Below are positions 43,497-51,973 of a stretch of DNA of 64,000 nucleotides, piece by piece (the stretch's first letter is position 1; each line of letters opens with the position of its first letter). The notes below the pieces were generated by a model, which saw nothing but the letters and a program-made list of their open reading frames with translations, did not search any database and had not been told where the DNA came from. The translations under genes and the position numbers were made by a program. The DNA lies in the NCBI RefSeq assembly GCF_001953975.1, contig NZ_MBEJ01000131.1:1-64000 (forward strand), given 5' to 3'. Source of the stretch: Mycobacterium sp. NS-7484. Its GTDB lineage: Bacteria > Actinomycetota > Actinomycetes > Mycobacteriales > Mycobacteriaceae.

Positions 43497-44921
43497 GTGC
43501 CCACCTACGAACACAGTTCACTGTTCATCGACGGCCACTGGACCGCCCCCACCGGGGATGGCGTGATCGACGTGATCGACCCGGCGACCGAAGCCGTGAT
43601 CGGCCATGTGCCCAACGGTGACTCGGCCGACGTCGACGCCGCGGTGGCCGCTGCCCGGCGGGCGTTCGATCCGCTCGTCACCGTCGCCGAGCGACGGGAC
43701 CGGGTGCAGCGGGTCATCGCCGCGATGGAGAAGCGCCTACCCGACATCGCCGATCTCATCACCGCCGAGATGGGCGCCCCGGTGCGCATCGCACAGACCG
43801 TGCAGACGCAGGTGCCGCTGGCGGTTGCCAAGGGCTTCGCCGATGTACTGGAGACCTTCGAATTCGAAGAGCGCATCGGCAATTCGCTGATCCTGCGGGA
43901 ACCCTACGGCGTCGTCGGCGCGATCACACCTTGGAACTACCCGCTCTATCAGGTGGTCGCCAAGGTGTTGCCGGCCATCGCCGCGGGGTGCCCCGTCGTG
44001 CTCAAACCCAGCAATGAAGCACCCCTTTCGGTGTTCGCGTTCGTCGAAGCCTGCGAAGAGGCGGGACTGCCGCCCGGGACGGTCAACCTGGTGTCGGGAC
44101 CCGGTCGGGTGATCGGTGAGCGGCTCGCGGCGCATCCTGACATCGACTTCGTCTCGTTCACCGGATCCACCGGCGTGGGCGCCCGGGTCGGAGAACTGGC
44201 CGGCCAGTCGATCAAGAAGGTGGCCCTGGAACTCGGCGGCAAGTCGGCCAACGTGATCCTCGACGGTGCGGATCTCGCCACCGCCGTCAGGGTCGGGGTG
44301 GGCAACGCCTTCCTCAACGGCGGGCAGACCTGCATGGCCTGGACCAGGATGCTGGTGCCACAGAACCGCTACGGCGAGGCGCTGGATCTGATCGAATCCG
44401 CCGTGGCCCGCTACCCCGTCGGCGACCCGCGCGACCCGGCCACCCGCATCGGACCGTCGGCGTCGCGGTCACAGTTCGACGCCGTGCGTGGCTTCATCGA
44501 GCGGGCGCAGCGCGACGGTGCCCGCCTGCTGACCGGTGGCGCCGAGCCGATCCGCGACGTCGGGTATTTCGTGGCGCCAACGGTTTTCGCCGATGTCGAT
44601 CCCGACTCCGAGCTTGGCCAGGAAGAGGTGTTCGGTCCGGTGCTTGCGGTGATCCCCTACGCCGATTCCGACGAGGCCCTGCGCATCGCCAACGGCACCC
44701 CGTATGGGCTGTCCGGCGCGGTGTGGGCCGCCACCGACGACGAGGCCATCGCCTTCGCGCGTCAGGTCCAGACCGGCCAACTCGACATCAACGGCGGCGC
44801 ATACAACCCCACTGCCCCGTTCGGCGGGTACAAGAAGTCCGGGATCGGCCGCGAACTCGGCAGGTTCGGCTTCGAGGAGTACCTGCAGACCAAATCCCTT
44901 CAGCTCAAGGAGCAGGCGTGA
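43497..44921 (+). CDS. Aldehyde dehydrogenase family protein
   Basis: A protein of 474 residues from GTG 43497; AAAAGGA lies at a suitable distance. Cofactor loop ITPWNYPLYQ and FTGSTGVG, catalytic Glu in LELGGKSAN, and nucleophilic Cys in NGGQTCMAWTRML. The ending QLDINGGAYNPTAPFGGYKKSGIGRELGRFGFEEYLQTKSL is standard for the family. It makes the carboxylate for the acyl-CoA synthetase. It overlaps the enoyl-CoA hydratase by 4 bp (GTGA). Confidence 0.92.
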   Translation: MPTYEHSSLFIDGHWTAPTGDGVIDVIDPATEAVIGHVPNGDSADVDAAVAAARRAFDPLVTVAERRDRVQRVIAAMEKRLPDIADLITAEMGAPVRIAQTVQTQVPLAVAKGFADVLETFEFEERIGNSLILREPYGVVGAITPWNYPLYQVVAKVLPAIAAGCPVVLKPSNEAPLSVFAFVEACEEAGLPPGTVNLVSGPGRVIGERLAAHPDIDFVSFTGSTGVGARVGELAGQSIKKVALELGGKSANVILDGADLATAVRVGVGNAFLNGGQTCMAWTRMLVPQNRYGEALDLIESAVARYPVGDPRDPATRIGPSASRSQFDAVRGFIERAQRDGARLLTGGAEPIRDVGYFVAPTVFADVDPDSELGQEEVFGPVLAVIPYADSDEALRIANGTPYGLSGAVWAATDDEAIAFARQVQTGQLDINGGAYNPTAPFGGYKKSGIGRELGRFGFEEYLQTKSLQLKEQA

Positions 44922-45694
44922 CCGCACCGCTGGAAGTCCACACCGAAGGACCGGTGCAAGTCTGGACGATCAACCGGCCCGAGGTCGGCAACGCCATCAC
45001 GGGTAAAGACGTCATCGCCGCGTTCGAGGCCAATGTGGACGCGGTCAACGCGGACAACACCGTGGGCGCGGTGATCCTCACCGGTACCGGCAAGATCTTC
45101 TCGGCCGGCGGCAACGTCAAGGAGATGGCCGACCGTCAGGGCATGTTCGGCCTGGACGCCATAGAGCAGCGTCGGGCCTATATCGATGGCATCCAACGGA
45201 TCCCGCGGGCACTGGGCCGGCTCGAGGTGCCGCTCATTGCCGCGGTCAACGGTGCCGCGATCGGTGCCGGATGCGATCTCGCGATGATGTGCGACATCAG
45301 GATCGCCTCCGAGCGGGCGTCCTTCGCCGAGAGCTTCGTCCAACTCGGGCTCATCCCCGGCGATGGTGGCACGTGGTTCCTGCCTCGTGCCATCGGCTAC
45401 GCCCGCGCCGCTGAGCTGACGTTCACCGGCGAACGCATCGATGCGGCAACCGCATTGGAGTGGGGACTGGTCAGCCGAGTGGTCCCCCACGACGACCTGC
45501 TGACCGAAGCACGTGCACTGGCGGATCGGATTGCGGTCAACCCGCCACACGCGCTACGAATGGCCAAGCGCCTGTTGCAGGAATCGACGACCGGCTCCCT
45601 GGAATCCACTCTGTCCATGGCGGCGGCCATGCAACCGCTGGCCCACCACGACGCCGAGCACGAGCGGCGCATCGCGAAGTGGCGGACGTCGTGA
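44918..45694 (+). CDS. Enoyl-CoA hydratase/isomerase family protein
   Basis: A crotonase of 258 residues. The oxyanion-hole segments are FSAGGNVKEM and NGAAIGAGCDLAMMCD. The catalytic region SFAESFVQLGLIPGDGGTWFLPRAIG has Glu at the first acid position (FAESF). The second acid expected around PGDGG is Asp, so hydratase or isomerase activity cannot be separated. It is coupled on both sides by GTGA overlaps within the acyl-CoA operon. Confidence 0.9.
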   Translation: MTAPLEVHTEGPVQVWTINRPEVGNAITGKDVIAAFEANVDAVNADNTVGAVILTGTGKIFSAGGNVKEMADRQGMFGLDAIEQRRAYIDGIQRIPRALGRLEVPLIAAVNGAAIGAGCDLAMMCDIRIASERASFAESFVQLGLIPGDGGTWFLPRAIGYARAAELTFTGERIDAATALEWGLVSRVVPHDDLLTEARALADRIAVNPPHALRMAKRLLQESTTGSLESTLSMAAAMQPLAHHDAEHERRIAKWRTS

Positions 45695-46791
45695 CCGCAC
45701 ACTTGGACCAGTTGCGCGCCGAGGTCCGCGACTTTGTGGCCGATCAGTTGGCCGCCGGAGCCTTCACCCCGTCGGTCGATGCCTGGCTGTGCGGATGGGA
45801 CGAGAATTTCACTGCGGCCCTGGCGCACCAAGGCTGGCTGGGGATGACAGTCCCGGTGCAATACGGCGGCCATGGCCGCTCGTTTCAGGAGCGGTTCGTC
45901 GTCACCGAGGAACTGCTGGCCGCGGGTGCCCCCGTGGCGGCGCATTGGATCGCCGATCGTCAGATCGTGCCGTCGCTGCTGAAATACGGGACAGAAGACC
46001 AGAAGTCGACGTTCCTCCCCCGCATCGTGCGCGGTGAGTGTTTCTTCGGAATCGGCATGAGCGAACCGGATTCCGGCTCGGATCTGGCCAGTGTCCGCAC
46101 CCGTGCGGTACCTGTCGAGGGCGGCTGGTCGATCACCGGCACCAAGGTCTGGACGTCGGGAGCGCACCGCGCGCACGCGTTCATCGTGCTGGCCCGCACC
46201 GAACCGGTGGATCCGGCACATCGGCACGCCGGCCTCAGCCAGTTCATCGTCGACCTGCGCGCGCCCGGCGTCGACGTCCGGCCCATCATCTCGATGAACG
46301 GCGGCCATCACTTCAACGAGGTCGTGCTCGACGAGGTGTTCATCCCCGACGCCATGGTCTTCGGTGAGATCGGCCGGGGTTGGACGCAGGTGACCTCCGA
46401 GTTGAGCTTCGAGCGCAGCGGCCCGGAACGATTCCTGTCCACGTTCCCGCTCCTGGCCCAGGCACTCGAAAACACGCCAGACGATGCCGAGTTGGGCCGT
46501 CTGGTGGCACGAGTCGCCGGCCTGCATCACATGTCGACCGCAGTCGCCGGCGCCCTGGAACGCGGTGAGAATCCCAATGTCTCGGCAGCCGTCGTCAAGG
46601 TCCTTGGCACCACGGTCGAAGGTGACATCGCCGACTTCGTCGACCGCCAGACCGGAGACGACAATCCACCGGACGCCCAGTGGGCTCAGTTGGTGGCCAC
46701 CGCGGTGGACCAGCGGTCCGGCTTCACCTTGCGCGGTGGAACCAACGAAGTGCTGCGCGGTGTCATCGCGCGGGGATTGGGATTGCGATGA
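45691..46791 (+). CDS. Acyl-CoA dehydrogenase, first subunit of a pair
   Basis: A protein of 366 residues from GTG 45691. FAD/substrate segments are FFGIGMSEPDSGSDLASVRTRAVPVEGGWSITGTKVWTSGAHRAHAFIVLART and LDEVFIPDAMVFGEIGRGWTQV. The C-terminus RSGFTLRGGTNEVLRGVIARGLGLR carries the GGTNEVLR dinucleotide motif. The catalytic Glu position of the usual helix is not evident here. Directly followed by a shorter homologue, it fits the heteromeric FadE pairs of steroid side-chain degradation, in which the two halves share one active site. Longer upstream reading is antisense-frame noise. Confidence 0.9.
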   Translation: MTAHLDQLRAEVRDFVADQLAAGAFTPSVDAWLCGWDENFTAALAHQGWLGMTVPVQYGGHGRSFQERFVVTEELLAAGAPVAAHWIADRQIVPSLLKYGTEDQKSTFLPRIVRGECFFGIGMSEPDSGSDLASVRTRAVPVEGGWSITGTKVWTSGAHRAHAFIVLARTEPVDPAHRHAGLSQFIVDLRAPGVDVRPIISMNGGHHFNEVVLDEVFIPDAMVFGEIGRGWTQVTSELSFERSGPERFLSTFPLLAQALENTPDDAELGRLVARVAGLHHMSTAVAGALERGENPNVSAAVVKVLGTTVEGDIADFVDRQTGDDNPPDAQWAQLVATAVDQRSGFTLRGGTNEVLRGVIARGLGLR

Positions 46792-47849
46792 ACACCACCG
46801 AACTCGCTCCGAACACGCTGTCGGCGGTGGACCCCGATCTGGCCGCCATGATGGACGGCGTCTTCGCCGATTACCGCGAGACCGCGAGCCCGGGCCGCCC
46901 GGGTGAGCGCCTCCGGTATGACCGCACGCTGTGGCAGCACCTCGATTCCCTCGGGCTGGTCCGGCTGACCGGTGCCGAGGCATCCGGCGGCAGCGGTGCG
47001 GGTTGGCTTGAGGCTGCCGAGTTGCTGAGTGCCGCAGTGCGCCACGGGGTCCGGATTCCGCTGGCCGAACATGACCTGCTGGCCTGCTGGCTGCTGGAGA
47101 CCCTGGGCAGGCCCGTCGATGACGCCGTGCGAACGGTGTATGTGGCGCCGCGCAGCGGCGAACCCGCTGCCCCGGCGCCCTGGGCCGGTGATGTCGACCG
47201 CGTCGTCGTCCTGTGGCCGACCGACGACGAACACCAACTCACCGAGTTCGACACCGCAGACCTGTCACTCACGCACGGCACCAACCTGATCGGCGAGCCG
47301 CGTGACACCATCCGCCTTGACGACACCGGAATCACCGGTGAACCGGTGACTAGGGAGCTGGTGAGTCAGCTCAGACGAAAGTCCGCGCTGATCCGGGCGA
47401 TCCAGACGTGCGCGGCGCTGGACCGGGCCGTCGCACTGTCCATCGAGCATGTCGCCTCACGGGTGCAGTTCGGCCGTCCCCTGAGCAAGTTTCAGACGAT
47501 TCAGAACCTGATCTCGGATGCCGCGGCCGAGGCGGCACTGGGCCGGGCCGCAACCGAGGCGGCGCTGCACACGGCCGTCGAAACCGACTGGCAATCGGCA
47601 CATCTGGACTTCCAGATCGCGACCGCGCGGTCGTGTGCCGGGCATGCCGCCTCTGTCGTCACCCGCAACGCACACCAGGTGCACGGCGCCATCGGCACCA
47701 CCCGCGAGCATCGGCTGCACGAATACACCCGCGCCGCGCTGGCCTGGCGCTCGGAATTCGGCTCGGTGCGCTTCTGGGACAACCAGGTGGTTGCGGCGGC
47801 CGCGGCGGCGGGTGGGCAGCAACTCTGGGCGTTGATCACCGGCGGATAG
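46788..47849 (+). CDS. Acyl-CoA dehydrogenase, second subunit of a pair
   Basis: A protein of 353 residues. The N-terminal domain is divergent, while the C-terminal helical domain is typical: IEHVASRVQFGRPLSKFQTIQNLISDAAAEA and ARNAHQ-type sequence (TRNAHQVHGAIGTTREHRLHEYTRAALAWRSEFGS) with a Glu in TREHRLHEY as candidate base. The central FAD-binding beta domain is degenerate, as in one subunit of known alpha2-beta2 FadE complexes. It is coupled to the preceding gene by an ATGA overlap. The operon continues after a 63-nt gap that holds a motif site and a hairpin. Confidence 0.88.
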   Translation: MNTTELAPNTLSAVDPDLAAMMDGVFADYRETASPGRPGERLRYDRTLWQHLDSLGLVRLTGAEASGGSGAGWLEAAELLSAAVRHGVRIPLAEHDLLACWLLETLGRPVDDAVRTVYVAPRSGEPAAPAPWAGDVDRVVVLWPTDDEHQLTEFDTADLSLTHGTNLIGEPRDTIRLDDTGITGEPVTRELVSQLRRKSALIRAIQTCAALDRAVALSIEHVASRVQFGRPLSKFQTIQNLISDAAAEAALGRAATEAALHTAVETDWQSAHLDFQIATARSCAGHAASVVTRNAHQVHGAIGTTREHRLHEYTRAALAWRSEFGSVRFWDNQVVAAAAAAGGQQLWALITGG

Positions 47850-47851
47850 CG

Positions 47852-47868
47852 GTGTTCCGCTGACCGGT
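47852..47868 (-). promoter_or_regulatory. Candidate operator, CCGGTCAGCGGAA motif copy 5
   Basis: GTGTTCCGCTGACCGGT, the exact reverse complement of 14073-14089. It lies 3 nt after the stop of the second acyl-CoA dehydrogenase and 45 nt before the ATG at 47913. That is a position for an internal promoter or operator controlling the NTF2-SDR-esterase genes. Confidence 0.5.
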
Positions 47869-47872
47869 CATC

Positions 47873-47890
47873 GGTGCTGTTACCAGCACC
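47873..47890. promoter_or_regulatory. Inverted repeat GGTGCTG-TTAC-CAGCACC
   Basis: A perfect 7-bp stem with a four-base loop in the gap between 47849 and 47913, just downstream of motif copy 5. It could be an operator half of a composite site, or a weak attenuator hairpin. No T tract follows. Confidence 0.4.
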
Positions 47891-47912
47891 ACAACCCGGG
47901 TTGACTGCCGGC

Positions 47913-48395
47913 ATGAGCAACGAGATCACCCTGTCTGACGTCCAGGAGTTCATCTCCGGTTTCTGGTTCCACTACGACCAGGGCCACTTCGAGGAGGTGG
48001 GTGCCCGCCTCGCCGACGAGATGGAGTACCTGAGCCGCTCGGATTCCGGGGCCTGCCCATTCGAGCACCTGCTGGCCGCCGAGCTGCACGGTAAGGCCGA
48101 GACCTTCGCCTGGCTGATCGAGCATCGCAACGAGAATCCGTACCCGTGCCGCCATCACGCCACCAACGTGTTCCGTACCGGGGTCGACGGTGAGGTCACC
48201 AACGTGCGCTTCTACCTGTTCGTCAACCAGATCACCAACAACGTCCCGTTCGCGGTGTCCAGCGGTGTCGTCGACGCCGGAATCCGGCGCGCAGCCGACG
48301 GTCTCGTCTTCACCTCACTGAACGTCATCCTCGACGCCGAGGACTCGATCCCGCTCGCCGAGCACACCGCCAAGGCCGCGGCTCCGTCGGCGTGA
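47913..48395 (+). CDS. NTF2-like (SnoaL) family protein
   Basis: A protein of 160 residues. EFISGFWFHYDQGHFEEVGARLADEMEYLSRSDSG is the helical opening of the cone, with paired strands CRHHATNVFRTGVDGEVTNVRFYLFVNQITNNVPFAVSSGVVDAGIRRAADGLVFTSLNVILD. A His-rich spot (HRNENPYPCRHHATN) lies at the expected pocket. The role is unknown; such proteins often isomerise or dehydrate cyclic intermediates. The stop overlaps the SDR start (GTGA). Confidence 0.78.
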   Translation: MSNEITLSDVQEFISGFWFHYDQGHFEEVGARLADEMEYLSRSDSGACPFEHLLAAELHGKAETFAWLIEHRNENPYPCRHHATNVFRTGVDGEVTNVRFYLFVNQITNNVPFAVSSGVVDAGIRRAADGLVFTSLNVILDAEDSIPLAEHTAKAAAPSA

Positions 48396-49255
48396 ACGCT
48401 GCAGAGGCCTTCGGCGGCGGGATCGCCGTCATCACGGGTGCCGGTGCCGGGATCGGCGCCGGCCTGGCCCGGCATGCCGCCCGGCTGGGTATGACGGTGG
48501 TGCTCGTCGACATCAATGCCGACGCCATCGCCGCCCTGCGTGACGAAATCCGTGCCGCCGGAGGCTCGGCCACCGACGTGGTGTGCGACGTGCGTGACGC
48601 CGACGCGGTGCAAGCCCTGGCCGACGATGTCTACCGCGACCTCGGCCCGGTCCGGCTGTTGGTGAACAACGCGGGCATCGAGCAGTTCGGCTATCTGTGG
48701 GACACCCCGGTCGCCAATTGGCAACGGGTCGTCGACATCAACATCAGCGGAGTGTTCCACGGCGTCAAGGCGTTTCTGCCCAAGATGTTGGCCACCGATG
48801 CCCCGGCCTGGGTGTGGAATCTGTCCTCGATCGGCGGGGTAGCCGTGGTCCCGCTGCAGGCCCCGTACATCATGAGCAAGCATGCCGTGCTGGCTCTGAC
48901 CGAATGTCTGCATCTGGAAGTGCAATCCGCCGGCCACGACCACCACGTACACGTCCAGGCGGTGCTGCCGGGTGCGGTGGTGTCCAACATCTTCGAATCG
49001 GCCGGCGGAGTCGACAACGGAGATGCCGATGCGGCCGAAGGACAACGCTCCGCGATGCTCGACATCAAGGCCGAGGCGATGGATCCGCTGGCCGCCGCCG
49101 AGGTGGTGTTCGAGCAGGCCGCTGACGGCCGGTTCTATCTGCTGACCCAACCTGACTATGTCGGGTCCGCGATGACCGAGCGGGCCCGCGTGTTGACCAA
49201 CCAAGAGGCTCCCCGGTTGCGGAGCGAGCGCCGTTTCGACCCGGCACAAAACTGA
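48392..49255 (+). CDS. SDR family oxidoreductase
   Basis: A protein of 287 residues from GTG 48392. ITGAGAGIGAGLARHAARLGMTVVLVDINAD shows the cofactor motif with an Asp at the end of strand 2, which favours NAD. LLVNNAGIEQ follows, with the catalytic block SSIGGVAVVPLQAPYIMSKHAVLAL. A C-terminal segment RFYLLTQPDYVGSAMTERARVL is typical of mycobacterial SDRs of this branch. It follows the NTF2-like gene by overlap and precedes the esterase by 1 nt. Confidence 0.87.
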   Translation: MNAAEAFGGGIAVITGAGAGIGAGLARHAARLGMTVVLVDINADAIAALRDEIRAAGGSATDVVCDVRDADAVQALADDVYRDLGPVRLLVNNAGIEQFGYLWDTPVANWQRVVDINISGVFHGVKAFLPKMLATDAPAWVWNLSSIGGVAVVPLQAPYIMSKHAVLALTECLHLEVQSAGHDHHVHVQAVLPGAVVSNIFESAGGVDNGDADAAEGQRSAMLDIKAEAMDPLAAAEVVFEQAADGRFYLLTQPDYVGSAMTERARVLTNQEAPRLRSERRFDPAQN

Positions 49256-49256
49256 T

Positions 49257-50195
49257 ATGAGCTATCCACCACTGGATCCCGATGCCGCCGCCCGCGTCGC
49301 CTCGTTCGGGGACATCGCTCCCATGCGCGCCCGCGGCCTGACCGCCGTACGCGGCGGCCTGGAATCCGCGCCGCTTCCGGACATGCCGGCCATGGCCGCC
49401 ATCGACGACCTCGACGCCGCCGGCCCGGCCGGTCCGATCCCGGTCCGGTTATACCGCCCCACCGCCGACGCCGGCTTGCCGGTGCTGGTGTACTTCCACG
49501 GCGGTGGGCTGGTGATGGGTTCCAATCGTTCGTTCGAGCCTCTGGCCCGGGAACTCGCCCACGCCAGCGGCGCCGCGGTGGCCGCCGTCGAGTACCGGCT
49601 TGCACCGGAATCACCGCCACCGGCGCAATTCGACGACGCCTATGCCGCCACCGAATGGATCGCCGACCAGACTGATCAGCTGAACCTCGATGCCGGCCGG
49701 CTCGCGGTCGTCGGCGACAGTGCCGGCGGATCACTCGCGGCTGCAGTAACTTTGGCGGCGCGCGATCACGCCGGCCCGCACATCAGTGTGCAGGTATTGC
49801 TGTATCCCGGCCTGGATCGCGACATGGGGGCGGCGTCCATCACCGCCATGCCCGATGCCCCACTGCTGCGCCACGAAGACATCGTCTACATGCACGAGTT
49901 GGTCGACCGCGGTGGCGTCCCACGGGACCCGTATCAGGTTCCGGCATACGCAACGGATCTGCGCGGCCTGCCGCCGGCCATCGTCGTCACCGGAGAGTGC
50001 GACCCGATCCGGGACTGGGGTGAACGTTATGCCGGCCGGTTGCGTGACGCCGGTGTCCAGACCACCGTCACCCGCTATCCCGGGATGTACCACGGCTTTC
50101 TGATGCGCTCGGACGCCACCGCACGCGGACGTCTGGCGGTCGCCGAGATCGGCGCCCTGCTGCGGGCGAAGTTCGCACACACCTTGGCATTCTGA
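49257..50195 (+). CDS. HSL-family alpha/beta hydrolase (esterase)
   Basis: A protein of 312 residues. HGGGLVMG is the oxyanion motif, the nucleophile is in VGDSAGGSLAAA, the acid is in TGECDPIRDWG and the His in GMYHGFLM. This is the same family as the esterase at 33805. It is the last gene of the acyl-CoA operon and ends 6 nt before the convergent LLM gene. A suitable task would be cleaving the ester or lactone made by the neighbouring HAPMO-type BVMO. Confidence 0.9.
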   Translation: MSYPPLDPDAAARVASFGDIAPMRARGLTAVRGGLESAPLPDMPAMAAIDDLDAAGPAGPIPVRLYRPTADAGLPVLVYFHGGGLVMGSNRSFEPLARELAHASGAAVAAVEYRLAPESPPPAQFDDAYAATEWIADQTDQLNLDAGRLAVVGDSAGGSLAAAVTLAARDHAGPHISVQVLLYPGLDRDMGAASITAMPDAPLLRHEDIVYMHELVDRGGVPRDPYQVPAYATDLRGLPPAIVVTGECDPIRDWGERYAGRLRDAGVQTTVTRYPGMYHGFLMRSDATARGRLAVAEIGALLRAKFAHTLAF

Positions 50196-50201
50196 CGTGG
50201 A

Positions 50202-51104
50202 TCAGATGCCGAGTACCTCTCGCGCCCGGTCGATTTCGTCGGGGTCGGCCGTCGTCGGGACGAGCCTGAGCTCATCGAGACCCGCTTCACGTGCGCCATT
50301 TACGGCCGCAAGGAGGCCCGCGGCTCCGCAATTCAACGTCCCTGCGGTCGGCGCCGTGAGATAAGAGGACTCAACTCCGGTGAGGTCGATATCCTGGACC
50401 CAGAAATCCTTTACATGCTCCCCGAGCTGATTCTCCGGGTCCGGACCGAGTGCGAACCAGACCGGTGCGGAGAAGTGCGGCCGGTCCGTCCTTCCCGCCG
50501 CCCGCCAAGCCTGGATGACGCGTTCCCGCTGCGCCGCCAGCGCCTCGGCATCAAAGTGGAGGGAATGCGCCGGGTCGCTCACCCCGACCGCCCACTGCGC
50601 GGCCCGAGCCAGCGCCTTGGGGCCGATCACGCCGGCGACAAGCGGGATGCCGCCTTCCTGGACCGGCGCGGGCCCTACGGGATGGTGTCCTTCGACGGGA
50701 GGCTCCTGTGCCCACACCCTGCGCATCGCCGCTACGGCCTCGTCCATCCGTTGGCGCTTCCGGTCGAGCGCACTGCCGACCGCGAGATAGTCCTCATCCC
50801 ACGCGCCGATCCCGACCCCGAGGGTGAGACGTCCGCCGGACAGAACGTCAACGGTCGCAAGGTCCTTCGCGAACTGGACCGGCTGCCGCATCGGGAGCGC
50901 AACAACGTCGGTCCAGAGCCGCACGCGCTCGGTCATCGCTGCCGCGGCGGCGAGCTGCGGGACGACCGACCAGCTGTCGGGATAGAGCACCCGTTCGTAC
51001 GTGACGAGGCCGTCCCACGGCCCTTCGTCGATCTTGCGATACCACGCAAGCTCCGTCTCGCGCCCGTGGGGGAAGAGGGTCGGAAGACCCATGCTGATCT
51101 GCAT
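50202..51104 (-). CDS. LLM class flavin/F420-dependent oxidoreductase
   Basis: A protein of 300 residues from ATG 51104 (MQISMGLPTLFPHGRE). Luciferase-like barrel markers are ERVRLWTDVVALPMRQPVQFAKDLATVDVLSGGRLTLGVGIGAWDEDYLAVG, then IPLVAGVIGPKALARAAQWAVGVSD. The reading upstream to 51176 is not supported. It is divergent from a TetR regulator whose operator probably lies in the 138-bp gap. Confidence 0.85.
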   Translation of the reverse strand: MQISMGLPTLFPHGRETELAWYRKIDEGPWDGLVTYERVLYPDSWSVVPQLAAAAAMTERVRLWTDVVALPMRQPVQFAKDLATVDVLSGGRLTLGVGIGAWDEDYLAVGSALDRKRQRMDEAVAAMRRVWAQEPPVEGHHPVGPAPVQEGGIPLVAGVIGPKALARAAQWAVGVSDPAHSLHFDAEALAAQRERVIQAWRAAGRTDRPHFSAPVWFALGPDPENQLGEHVKDFWVQDIDLTGVESSYLTAPTAGTLNCGAAGLLAAVNGAREAGLDELRLVPTTADPDEIDRAREVLGI

Positions 51105-51242
51105 TTGGGAGTACGTCTCTTTCCGAGGAGTTCTAGTGGCCGTCGGGGTTATTTGAACAAACTGTCGCGTTAACACTCTCCAGTTGGACCGCTCAGTGGG
51201 AGACGATGATTCGAGACCGACATGCCGTAGTACACCGGTGGC

Positions 51243-51842
51243 ATGGGCGTCCCGGATTCAGCAGCCAGGCCACGCGTCCGGCCCGGCGGACGCAGCGAGC
51301 GGGTCCGCAAATCGGTGCTGCGTGCGTGTCTGGAGCTGTTGACCGAGGGCAAGGTCGAACTCCCGATCGCCGAGGTTGCCGACCGGTCGGGCATCAACCG
51401 CGGCACCATCTATCGCTGGTGGCCCACCTCGATCGAACTGCTCAACGACGCCCTTGCGTTCCACGCCCGTCAGCGCACCGATGCTCCGGACACCGGAGCG
51501 TGGGAGAGTGACGTCCGCTCCCTGATCACCGAGCTCGCTTCGCTTGCAGCCGATCCCGTCGAGCGCGGAATCATGGCCACGATGATCTCGGATCGATACC
51601 CGTCATTGAACGACGCGATGATGGGTTGGTACCGAAACGACCTCCCACAGTGGTTCGCAATGATCGAACGCGCCATCGGGCGTGGCGAAGTGAGTCCTGA
51701 CGCGGACCCCGCCGTCGTGCTCCAGACGATGTTGGCGCCGGCCGTGTCCGTCTCGCTTTTCGAAGGGCGCGCGCTGACACACCAGGAGATCGACTCGCTG
51801 GTGACATTGGTCTGCCGCGCAACGGCGCCTGTACGCAGCTGA
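51243..51842 (+). CDS. TetR/AcrR family transcriptional regulator
   Basis: A protein of 199 residues. The N-terminal HTH (about 18-65) contains LRACLELLTEGKVELPIAEVADRSGINRGTIYRWWPTSIELLNDAL, a standard TetR DNA-binding domain with the YRWWPTK-like signature. The C-terminal ligand domain is unspecific. It is divergent from the LLM oxidoreductase, its likely target. A weak copy of the recurrent motif, CCGCTCAGTGGGA (51189-51201, two mismatches), lies 42 nt upstream. Confidence 0.88.
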   Translation: MGVPDSAARPRVRPGGRSERVRKSVLRACLELLTEGKVELPIAEVADRSGINRGTIYRWWPTSIELLNDALAFHARQRTDAPDTGAWESDVRSLITELASLAADPVERGIMATMISDRYPSLNDAMMGWYRNDLPQWFAMIERAIGRGEVSPDADPAVVLQTMLAPAVSVSLFEGRALTHQEIDSLVTLVCRATAPVRS

Positions 51843-51973
51843 GCAAAGAATCGCTTCATACCCGGTGGCGCCCCGAATTGGTCTCCCGATCAGCGGTCAA
51901 CTCCGCGTCCGAGAATTCGCGCTGCCTCCAGACTCGGACCAGCGAGACCGCTGAAAGCCTTTAGGAGACAAGA

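Noticed and set aside
45460..45690. Long in-frame N-terminal extension of the first acyl-CoA dehydrogenase
   Set aside because: It is Arg/Pro-rich, lies inside the enoyl-CoA hydratase gene in another frame, and the GTG at 45691 gives the normal family start with a GTGA overlap.
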